This document shows positions 6,123 through 12,403 of a stretch of DNA of 12,403 nucleotides, one piece after another (the first letter of the stretch is position 1; each line of letters begins with the position of its first letter). The position numbers and the translations under genes are program-made. The notes below the pieces were generated by a model. It was not told the origin of the DNA and made no database searches. It was given only the letters and a program-made list of their open reading frames with translations. This stretch comes from Planctomycetota bacterium (GTDB lineage: Bacteria > Planctomycetota > PUPC01 > JACPCR01): NCBI GenBank assembly GCA_030740295.1, contig JASLXP010000116.1:1-12403 (forward strand), in the 5' to 3' direction.

Positions 6123-7541
6123 ATGTTGAAACTCGCGATCGCCTCAACCGCATGTATCCTCACATCCAGTGCGTTCGGCGAAATCGCCGATGCTGAGCTT
6201 CGCAGCCGTGTCACAAAAGCCATGCGCAAGGGTGCGGTTTTCTATCGCTCAAAAGTCGCTCGCCACGGCGGATATGTCTACCACTACAGCATCGACCTCA
6301 AGTTGCGTTTGGGTGAGGGCGTGGCGACGGAGGATCAGATCTGGGTGCAGCCGCCCGGTACCCCTACGGTGGGTATGGCTTACCTGAGGGCATACGAAGC
6401 GACGAAGGACAGTTACTACCTTGACGCGGGTCGGGAAGCGGCCGAAGCACTCGTCTTCGGGCAGCTCCGTGGTGGAGGCTGGACGAACGCCATCGACCTC
6501 AAGCTTCGCCGGACGGGGGCCAAATACTCGGGAGGCCCGCGCAGGCGGGAAGGGAACTGCTCGCTCGATGACGGGCAGTCACAATCAGCTATCCTGATGC
6601 TGATTCGGGCCGATGAGGCCCTTGGCTTCAAGCACAGGGAAATTCATGATGCCACGAAGTTCGCACTCCGATCCCTTCTCGCAGCTCAGTTCCCGAACGG
6701 TGGGTTCCCGCAGGTCTGGCGTGGGCCCGTCAAAAAGCAGCCCATTGTTAAAGCAAGCTATCCGGACTACGACTGGAGGACTGAAAACCGAGTCAAGAAC
6801 TACTGGGACTACTACACACTGAACGACAACGTCTGTGGTTACGTCCTTGACACGCTGCTCGAAGCTCATCGCGTCTATCGAGAGGACAAGTACATGGCCT
6901 CCGCCCGGCGCCTGGGAGATTTTCTGCTTCTTGCCCGGATGCCAGAGCCTCAGCCTGCGTGGGCACAGCAATACAACTACGAGATGAAACCCATCTGGGC
7001 CAGGAAATTCGAGCCGCCGGCAGTGTCCGGCGATGAATCGCAGGAGGTTATCGAGACGCTGATGAAGATTTTCGAGGCCACCGGGGACAGCAAATACCTC
7101 GAGCCGGTTCCACGTGCTCTGGCCTTTCTGAGAAAGTCCCTTCTTCCGGACGGACGCCTCGCACGCTACTACGAGCTCAAGACCAACCGCCCGCTTTATA
7201 TGGCGCGTAAGAGCAGGAAGGTCTACAAACTTACTTACGACGATTCGAGGCTCCCGGGCCATTACGGTTGGAAGAACGAGTCAAGACTGGATGAGCTCGA
7301 ACGAGCATACAGTTCACTCAAGTCGGGCCGCTCATCAAATAAAGCAATGACCTCAGAATTGAATGCGGAAGTGCAAGACATCCTCAAGAGCCTCGACAGC
7401 CAGGGACGCTGGATCAGCACCTACCGCGGCGAACGCTTGATCGGTCAAGCCAAATTCAAGCTCAACACCCCTTACCTCGCGAGCTCAGTCTTCAGTCAGA
7501 ATCTGGAAACACTGAGCAGTTATCTGATGGGGCCCCGGTGA
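6123..7541 (+). CDS. Secreted pectate lyase, PL10 (pectic acid lyase) family
   Basis: The 472-residue protein matches the Pec_lyase (PL10) type, which cleaves polygalacturonate by beta-elimination, usually with calcium, on an (alpha/alpha) toroid fold. A signal peptide covers residues 1 to about 19 (MLKLAIASTACILTSSAFG). Family-like blocks are AAQFPNGGFPQVW (187-199), NYWDYYTLNDNVCGYVLDTL (226-245) and MPEPQPAWAQQYN (273-285) followed by WARKFEPPA (292-300). NDN at 234-236 sits where PL10 enzymes carry active-site acidic residues, but I cannot assign the catalytic base with certainty. The length suits one catalytic domain with an N-terminal helical part (GGYVYHYS and VGMAYLRAYEAT). A weak GGAA lies 7 bases before the ATG. 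The stop overlaps the start of the DUF4838 gene by 4 bases, so the two are very likely co-translated. The likely site of action is periplasmic or extracellular. Confidence 0.9.
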   Translation: MLKLAIASTACILTSSAFGEIADAELRSRVTKAMRKGAVFYRSKVARHGGYVYHYSIDLKLRLGEGVATEDQIWVQPPGTPTVGMAYLRAYEATKDSYYLDAGREAAEALVFGQLRGGGWTNAIDLKLRRTGAKYSGGPRRREGNCSLDDGQSQSAILMLIRADEALGFKHREIHDATKFALRSLLAAQFPNGGFPQVWRGPVKKQPIVKASYPDYDWRTENRVKNYWDYYTLNDNVCGYVLDTLLEAHRVYREDKYMASARRLGDFLLLARMPEPQPAWAQQYNYEMKPIWARKFEPPAVSGDESQEVIETLMKIFEATGDSKYLEPVPRALAFLRKSLLPDGRLARYYELKTNRPLYMARKSRKVYKLTYDDSRLPGHYGWKNESRLDELERAYSSLKSGRSSNKAMTSELNAEVQDILKSLDSQGRWISTYRGERLIGQAKFKLNTPYLASSVFSQNLETLSSYLMGPR

Positions 7542-10500
7542 CTCCGATGCGAATCCTCTCCTTGCTCGCCCTGTCGTCCTTCTGCCTCTCCTCGTCCCGG
7601 GCAGAAATCGTGCTTGCTGAACGGGGCAAGAGCGACTTTGCCATCGTGCTGTCCCCTGAGGGCACACGGGCTGGACTTCTTGCAGCCAGAGAGCTGCAGC
7701 GCTTCATTCGGAAATCAACAGGTGTTGAGCTCGAGGTCCTGAAGACACCGAGGGAAGGTAAGCCGCACGTGTTCGTTGGCCCCAATGAAGTCTCTGCCGC
7801 GGCCGGCATCAGGGCAGGAGACCTGCCTGCGGAAGGTTTCCATCTGAAAACTGCCGGCAGAGACATCCACATCGTTGGCCGCGACACACAGGGCAATCCG
7901 CAACGAGTGGCCGGATCAAACAATGTCCAGACAGGGACGTTGTCTGGTGTCTACGAATTCCTCGAACAGTGCGCCGGCGTCATGTTCTGCTGGCACGATG
8001 ACCTTGGAACGATCGTCCCCAAACATGAACGGCTCCTGATCCCGGATTTGGATGCCAAGGACGCTCCGGACTGGGATTACCGGATGTTGGCCTACTCCCC
8101 TGAAGGACAGGCAGGCAAACTCTTCGGGCGCCGACTGCGGCTGGGCCATCCGCTTACCTTCTCCCACGGCCACGCCTGGTATCGGATTCTTCCGACTGAG
8201 AAATACGGGAAAGACCATCCCGAGTACTTTGCCGAAATCGACGGCAAACGCCGGGCTCGGCATTACCTCGGACACCACGGCGGACAGGTCTGCACCAGCA
8301 ACGCGGACGTTGTGAAGATCTTCGCTGATGGGGCAATCGAGTATTTCAACAAGCTGTCCTTCCGCGACATGTTCTCCGTATCACCCAATGACGGGGGCGG
8401 CTTCTGTCAATGCACCAACTGCCGCGCTCTTGATTCCGGCGAGCTCCGTGCTGATGGCGCTCCTGTCATGACGGACCGGATGATCACGTTCTACAACGCC
8501 ATCGCTGAGCGCCTGGTGAAAGTTCATCCAAAAAAGTATCTGGGCGCCTACATCTACAGCTACTACAGACGGCCCCCCAAACGGGTGAAGCCGCATCCCA
8601 ATCTGGTGCTCGTTCACGCGACCAACAGCGCGTTCGCCCAGGGCGACGGCTGGGAAGAGGAGACAAAATGGGAACAGGCATGGAGCCGTCTGACTCCGCG
8701 GTACTACAAATACGACATCTACTATTACCCGCGCTTCTCTCTGAATCTCATTGCCCCCGTCACTTCGCACCTCATCGATAAGATTAAGGCCGAGCACGAG
8801 AATGGAGTTCGAGGGGGATACCTCTACATGGGCCAGTCCTACGAGCAGCTTGGAGCGGGACACTACCTGCTATCGAAACTGATGTGGGATAAGGAGGCAG
8901 ACGCCAGGGCACTTGAGAAACGCTACTACAAGGCACTCTACGGAAACGCTGCTCCACCGGTGATGGCCTATTACCAACTGCTCGAAGAACAACTGAAGCA
9001 GGTCTACACCGGCAAACTTGAAGGAACTGCTCCCGCGCTGGCCAGTCGTCTTTCTCAGAGGAAGGGCCGCAAAAGCGACGTTGCCGTTGCTGCGGCCTAC
9101 TGGCCTGTCTTGGATCGGGCGTCAACGATTCTCGAGGAAGCGTCGAGGCAGACGATCACGGAGAACGAGGACCTGCGCCTGCAGAGGCTGCGGGATCAGC
9201 ATGGCTTCATGCTGCACACGGTACGTGGATTGGCAGCGGCCTTACGCCTCGAAAAACGGGGCGGCACGATGCCCCGGGATGCCGAGACTCTCAAACAGTC
9301 TGTTCAGAAGCGGGAGGACAGCAAGAAACGAATTGGGAAGTACGCGCCGACACTTGCCCATTACATTCAGCGCTCCGACAAAACGGAAACGGCTCTCATT
9401 TCGCCGTCAGGTGCTTTCTACCAACTGGCCACACGGGAGAGGCCGCCGAGCATCACTGCCTTGCGGATAGAGACACCTCGTGGCAGGCCTGGACTGGCTG
9501 AACTGAAGGGATGGAGAAGCGCTCCGCTCCACTATTTCCTGATGACCAAGAGCGCTTCACAGCCCAGCCTTGGAGCCAGGGCCGCGGTGATGTTCGACGA
9601 TTCTAACCTCTTCGTGCATGTGGAAGGTCGCGAGCCGGCACCGAGCAAAGTTCTGAAGAACGCCAACGGAATGGATGACACCGGCGTCTTCAGCGACGAC
9701 AACATCGAGATATTTCTCAAGCCGCCGGGCGCGAAAGGCTATTTTCAGATCACCCTCGGAGTTGGTGGCGGGCGGTTCGATGCTTCCTATCCCTCAGGAG
9801 ATCCGACGGCATCGGACCCGAACTGGAGCCCACCATTTAAAACAGAAGTGGCAGTGACCGAGACTGGATGGGCAGCATGGGTCTCCATCCCGTTCGCTTC
9901 GCTTGGGAAAGACGTGAAGCCAGAGGGAGACTGGCGAATGAACATCTACCGTACACGTCGCGGAAACGTCGAACCGGACGAGTACACCGCGGTGGCGCCT
10001 ACCTTCGGCGGCTATCACCTGCCCCAGAGATTCGCAAAGTTGAGATTTGTCTCGAAAGTAACCGGGCCTGCCCTCAAACACTCCACTTTCGATTGGCTCC
10101 GCAAAGAATTCGTCCGGGACCTGCGCTTCTATCCCCGGGAAGGCGCCACTATCAGCATCGACACCACGCGCGTCTGGTGCGGGAAACAGTCAGTTCACGT
10201 GAACGTTCCAAAAGGGGGCATCGGTGCTATCACGCTTTCGTCTTCGGCAGAGCCTGACAAGAGCTATCGAGCCCAGGTAGCGTTCTTCGGAAAGACCACC
10301 AGCCTCAACCCCAAAGTCCGGCCGGAAACACCCATCACCCGGGTCATCTTTCGGAACACTGACAGCAAGGCCGTGACCCCAACGACAGGTTATTCCTGGA
10401 AGGGATCTCCGGCTCTGGAAAAGCAAGGCGCCTGGAACACGCACACCCACATCTTCAAGACCCCGCTCGGCACAGAAAAGATCTCCTGGACGATTTTCCT

Positions 10501-10552
10501 GCATCACCCAGGCGACTATTGGCTGGACGAAGTGCGGTTGGAGGAGCTCTGA
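7538..10552 (+). CDS. Secreted DUF4838 glycosidase-like protein with C-terminal CBM9-like modules
   Basis: The 1004-residue protein has a signal peptide (core LSLLALSSFCLSSSRA). An N-terminal domain of the glucuronidase/hexosaminidase-N type spans about 32-170 (ARELQRFIRKSTG, VFVGPNE, GTLSGVYEFLEQCAGVMFCW). A DUF4838 TIM-barrel-like region covers about 175-450. It carries the family Cys motif FCQCTNC (C290, C292, C295), preceded by SVSPNDGGG, and later GAYIYSYY and GGYLYMGQSYEQLGAGHYL. A helical region follows (about 455-610). Next is a CBM9/DOMON-like domain (about 680-838: MFDDSNLFVHVEG, DDNIEIFLKP, GWAAWVSIPF). A last sandwich (about 850-1004) ends WLDEVRLEEL, as in CBM4_9/galactose-binding folds. 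Enzyme activity of DUF4838 proteins is inferred from fold and context, so the substrate is open. GTG 7538 gives a 4-base overlap with the lyase; ATG 7547 is an equally good start and keeps the signal peptide. Confidence 0.9.
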   Translation: MTPMRILSLLALSSFCLSSSRAEIVLAERGKSDFAIVLSPEGTRAGLLAARELQRFIRKSTGVELEVLKTPREGKPHVFVGPNEVSAAAGIRAGDLPAEGFHLKTAGRDIHIVGRDTQGNPQRVAGSNNVQTGTLSGVYEFLEQCAGVMFCWHDDLGTIVPKHERLLIPDLDAKDAPDWDYRMLAYSPEGQAGKLFGRRLRLGHPLTFSHGHAWYRILPTEKYGKDHPEYFAEIDGKRRARHYLGHHGGQVCTSNADVVKIFADGAIEYFNKLSFRDMFSVSPNDGGGFCQCTNCRALDSGELRADGAPVMTDRMITFYNAIAERLVKVHPKKYLGAYIYSYYRRPPKRVKPHPNLVLVHATNSAFAQGDGWEEETKWEQAWSRLTPRYYKYDIYYYPRFSLNLIAPVTSHLIDKIKAEHENGVRGGYLYMGQSYEQLGAGHYLLSKLMWDKEADARALEKRYYKALYGNAAPPVMAYYQLLEEQLKQVYTGKLEGTAPALASRLSQRKGRKSDVAVAAAYWPVLDRASTILEEASRQTITENEDLRLQRLRDQHGFMLHTVRGLAAALRLEKRGGTMPRDAETLKQSVQKREDSKKRIGKYAPTLAHYIQRSDKTETALISPSGAFYQLATRERPPSITALRIETPRGRPGLAELKGWRSAPLHYFLMTKSASQPSLGARAAVMFDDSNLFVHVEGREPAPSKVLKNANGMDDTGVFSDDNIEIFLKPPGAKGYFQITLGVGGGRFDASYPSGDPTASDPNWSPPFKTEVAVTETGWAAWVSIPFASLGKDVKPEGDWRMNIYRTRRGNVEPDEYTAVAPTFGGYHLPQRFAKLRFVSKVTGPALKHSTFDWLRKEFVRDLRFYPREGATISIDTTRVWCGKQSVHVNVPKGGIGAITLSSSAEPDKSYRAQVAFFGKTTSLNPKVRPETPITRVIFRNTDSKAVTPTTGYSWKGSPALEKQGAWNTHTHIFKTPLGTEKISWTIFLHHPGDYWLDEVRLEEL

Positions 10553-10587
10553 TTGAGGCTCAAAGATCTTTTTCGAAGATTCTGCGC

Positions 10588-10603
10588 GGTGTAAGTGTAC
10601 ACC
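10588..10603 (+). terminator. Small hairpin after the DUF4838 gene
   Basis: GGTGTA-AGTG-TACACC forms a perfect 6-base stem with a 4-base loop, 36 bases after the DUF4838 stop, and touches the large hexamer palindrome. It may contribute to ending the lyase-DUF4838 transcript. No T-run follows it directly, only CTCTTAATCTTT. Confidence 0.3.
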
Positions 10604-10683
10604 TCTTAATCTTTATCCTAATCCTACTCCTAATCTTCTGAGAGCAAGAAGATTAAGAGTACGATTACGATAAAGATTAAGAG
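10603..10683. repeat. Large imperfect palindrome built from TAATC-type hexamers
   Basis: Two 37-base arms (10603-10639 and 10647-10683) are inverted copies around a 7-base centre GAGAGCA, with 34 of 37 positions matching by my hand count. The left arm reads as degenerate hexamers (TTAATC, TTTATC, CTAATC, CTACTC, CTAATC) and the right arm as their complements (ATTAAG, AGTACG, ATTACG, ATAAAG, ATTAAG). In RNA it would fold into a very long stem between the DUF4838 and HEAT/CBM9 genes. That could end or stabilise the upstream transcript, or it could be a selfish dispersed repeat. I recall similar AATC-hexamer tracts in planctomycete-type intergenic DNA. The rest of the 10553-10762 gap shows only a smaller hairpin. 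Confidence 0.85.
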
Positions 10684-10762
10684 CCAAAGACTTCATCCTC
10701 GGTTGTGGCTAAGAGCTGCCGTTGGAGAGGTATCATTCATACACCCCGACCATTTCTATCTC

Positions 10763-12403
10763 ATGACTCCATCGGAGTACAAGAAACTCAGCCACCCCTG
10801 GTGCTTCGCTCTGCTGGCAGTTGTTCTGTTGGCACCCGGCTTCAGGGCGGCGGCAGAAGGCCTGACGAGGAACTCAGTCCGTGCTTCGGACTTCCCACGC
10901 ACTGCCGCCAGAACCGAGTTCTTCGAGGAGAGGATAAACGCCCCGGATTGGAGAATCAGGTATCGAATCCTGACCGAGGTTGGGTACTTCTACAGCTCTC
11001 CAGATGAAGAATACGTTTCATTTCTGAAGCGGATGGCGAATGACCCCAGCCCGGAAGTTTGCGGAGCGGCGATCAAGAAGCTCTACGACATGTGGGTGCC
11101 GTTGAAGTCTGAAGACCTTCCACGCAAGTTTTCCGGCTATCACCAGAGGCAGTTGATAGACAAAGCCGATCCCGGGTTGGTTCACCAACTGCAGCAGGCA
11201 AGCAAGTCTCCCAGTGCAAGTGCAGGCTACGCTGCTTACGTGATGGGGCTGCTGAAGAACCGCAACGCTATCCCGCATCTGCGGCAGTTGACCGACCACG
11301 CCAACGTTTTCGTGAGGTACGCGGCAGCACGGGCCCTCGTCGAGTGTGGGGATCGAGAGACAGCCTTGGAGACGTTCGACCGCATGTCGCAGCTCGAAAA
11401 CAGCGGCCCCAAGCGTTCCGATGGCACGGCCAACAGTCCCAAGGATGAGCTTCGCCGAGCAGGAAATCTCGTGCAACATCCATTCTATGTTGCAGGCGCC
11501 TGTAATGCCCTGGTGCGCCTGGGGCCCGGGTCAAGAAGAAGGGGGCTGGAAAGACTCGCTGAGTTGTACCACGTTCTTGAAATGTCTTCCGGTGCCAACG
11601 ACCGGTCAAACCTGCCCCACGTTCAAGCCATATTGGCCCGAGCATGTGGCAAGTACTTCCTGACAGCCGCCGAAGCGAAACAGTGGCTGGCCGCTTCAGC
11701 AGATCAGCCGGAGCAAGAGCCTGCCGGCAAAGAAACCAAATCACCACTCGAAACCGAGTTCAATCGAACTTATATCGACGACATCAATAAGAAGGTTCTC
11801 CTTTCTCGCAGAGTGGCGGCTCCCCCGATTCTCAACGGCGTGCTGGATGATGCTTGCTGGAAGACTGCCGTCCCCACGCAGAGCGCGTTCATCCAATGGC
11901 AGACGAAGTCTCCGACGCCCATGCAGACGGTCATGTATTCATGTTACGACCTTAACAACCTCTATATGGCGGTGGTGTGTGAAGAGGTGGAGCCAAAGTC
12001 CGTGAGGATGCTGTCTCGACATCCAGGCGGCAGGAAGAGATGGTCGACGGCTGCGAACGGTGATGCCATGGAAGTATTCCTGGAGGTCGGTGGCGTGGCG
12101 GGGAAAGGAACGGTGTTCCAATTCATTTTCAATATCTACCCGGAGGTCCGATACGACGGCATTTATCCTCCTTACGTCCCGTACATCGGTACTGGGTACA
12201 GGCTTGGTGGGGATTTGGCGAAAGATCGGTGGACGTGTGAACTGGCTTTCCCTTTCAAAGGCTTCAATACAGAGCGGACGGAAAAGTTGGACTTTCGATA
12301 CGTCGGCCCTCCGCGGCGGGGAGAAATCTGGGGCCTGCGAGCGATACGTAGCGGAAGGAAGGAAAAAGATAAGAAACGGAAGCGATCTATCTGGACGCAT
12401 AAT
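10763..12403 (+). CDS. Secreted HEAT-repeat and CBM9-like protein (3' end outside window)
   Basis: The frame is open for 547 codons to the window edge, without a stop. The start ATG gives a signal peptide: basic and polar residues 1-12, a hydrophobic core at 13-25 (WCFALLAVVLLAP), and likely cleavage near FRAAA (27-31). Residues about 60-300 are helical with HEAT/PBS-lyase-type repeats (AAYVMGLLKNRNAIPHLRQL, then NVFVRYAAARALVECGDRETAL), usually a protein-binding scaffold. A linker rich in Glu, Gln and Pro (about 310-335) leads to a CBM9-like domain from about 352: PPILNGVLDDACW, DLNNLYMAVVCEE (396-408), GDAMEVFLEV (433-442) and WTCELAFPF (490-498). This module type is thought to bind carbohydrate ends. 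No enzyme domain is visible; more domains may follow beyond the edge. The ribosome site is weak. The repeats between it and the DUF4838 gene suggest its own transcript, but with a related role in glycan handling. Confidence 0.85.
   Translation, partial: MTPSEYKKLSHPWCFALLAVVLLAPGFRAAAEGLTRNSVRASDFPRTAARTEFFEERINAPDWRIRYRILTEVGYFYSSPDEEYVSFLKRMANDPSPEVCGAAIKKLYDMWVPLKSEDLPRKFSGYHQRQLIDKADPGLVHQLQQASKSPSASAGYAAYVMGLLKNRNAIPHLRQLTDHANVFVRYAAARALVECGDRETALETFDRMSQLENSGPKRSDGTANSPKDELRRAGNLVQHPFYVAGACNALVRLGPGSRRRGLERLAELYHVLEMSSGANDRSNLPHVQAILARACGKYFLTAAEAKQWLAASADQPEQEPAGKETKSPLETEFNRTYIDDINKKVLLSRRVAAPPILNGVLDDACWKTAVPTQSAFIQWQTKSPTPMQTVMYSCYDLNNLYMAVVCEEVEPKSVRMLSRHPGGRKRWSTAANGDAMEVFLEVGGVAGKGTVFQFIFNIYPEVRYDGIYPPYVPYIGTGYRLGGDLAKDRWTCELAFPFKGFNTERTEKLDFRYVGPPRRGEIWGLRAIRSGRKEKDKKRKRSIWTHN

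Noticed and set aside
5905..6153. Small open frames giving 'NHGRDARATM' and 'TGVPPVIHRRDGRATI' peptides
   Set aside because: These are translations of the dispersed palindromic repeats, a known source of false small proteins.
6585..7262. 225-codon minus-strand open frame inside the pectate lyase
   Set aside because: It overlaps the conserved PL10 blocks on the other strand and has no recognisable protein features.
10603..10683. The large palindrome as a classical intrinsic terminator
   Set aside because: The stem is long and AT-rich and no T-run follows either arm, so I list it as a repeat with possible RNA function only.

Overview
The window looks like a chromosomal segment from a PVC-superphylum bacterium, most likely Planctomycetota or a related group. 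Four things suggest this. There is a cluster of secreted polysaccharide-processing proteins of types common there (a DUF4838 protein, CBM9-like modules, a LamG-GH32 fusion and a PL10-like pectate lyase). There is a secreted-type EF-hand protein rich in Gly, Glu and Arg. A truncated gene at the left edge begins like the HZS-alpha-like family. The intergenic DNA carries repeats of the dispersed kind that give spurious 'HGRDARAT' ORFs. The phylum is inferred from content, not proven.

Left half (1-4501, minus strand). Reading right to left: a secreted GH32 fructan or sucrose hydrolase with an N-terminal LamG-like domain, then a B12-binding radical SAM protein, then the start of an exported protein that leaves the window at base 1. 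The gaps are 62 and 97 bp, so a shared transcript is possible. The radical SAM protein has an unusual C-terminus: a hydrophobic, lipobox-like segment followed by a TonB-C/AgmX-like domain.

Middle (4502-6122). Between the divergent GH32 and EF-hand genes lies an apparent plus-strand gene relic: a convincing protein tail interrupted by an in-frame TGA. Next comes a protein with four EF-hands, built from two duplicated EF-hand pairs joined by a 63-bp tandem repeat. Its 5' end is unresolved because the first in-frame ATG falls after EF-hand 1. The stretch 5737-6122 has no gene; it holds two copies of a palindromic dispersed repeat.

Right half (6123-12403, plus strand). A PL10-like pectate lyase overlaps by 4 bp with a 1004-residue DUF4838 protein carrying C-terminal carbohydrate-binding-like modules. 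After a region of hairpins, including a large imperfect palindrome made of degenerate TAATC-type hexamers, a secreted HEAT-repeat plus CBM9-like protein begins and runs off the right end.

Taken together this is an accessory carbohydrate-use region: the enzymes would attack pectin-type and fructan-type glycans outside the cytoplasm. No transporter, SusC/D pair, regulator, tRNA, rRNA, transposase or CRISPR array is visible. I do not see a convincing new multi-gene system. The best leads are the radical SAM/TonB-C-like fusion, the hexamer palindrome and the decayed gene tail.
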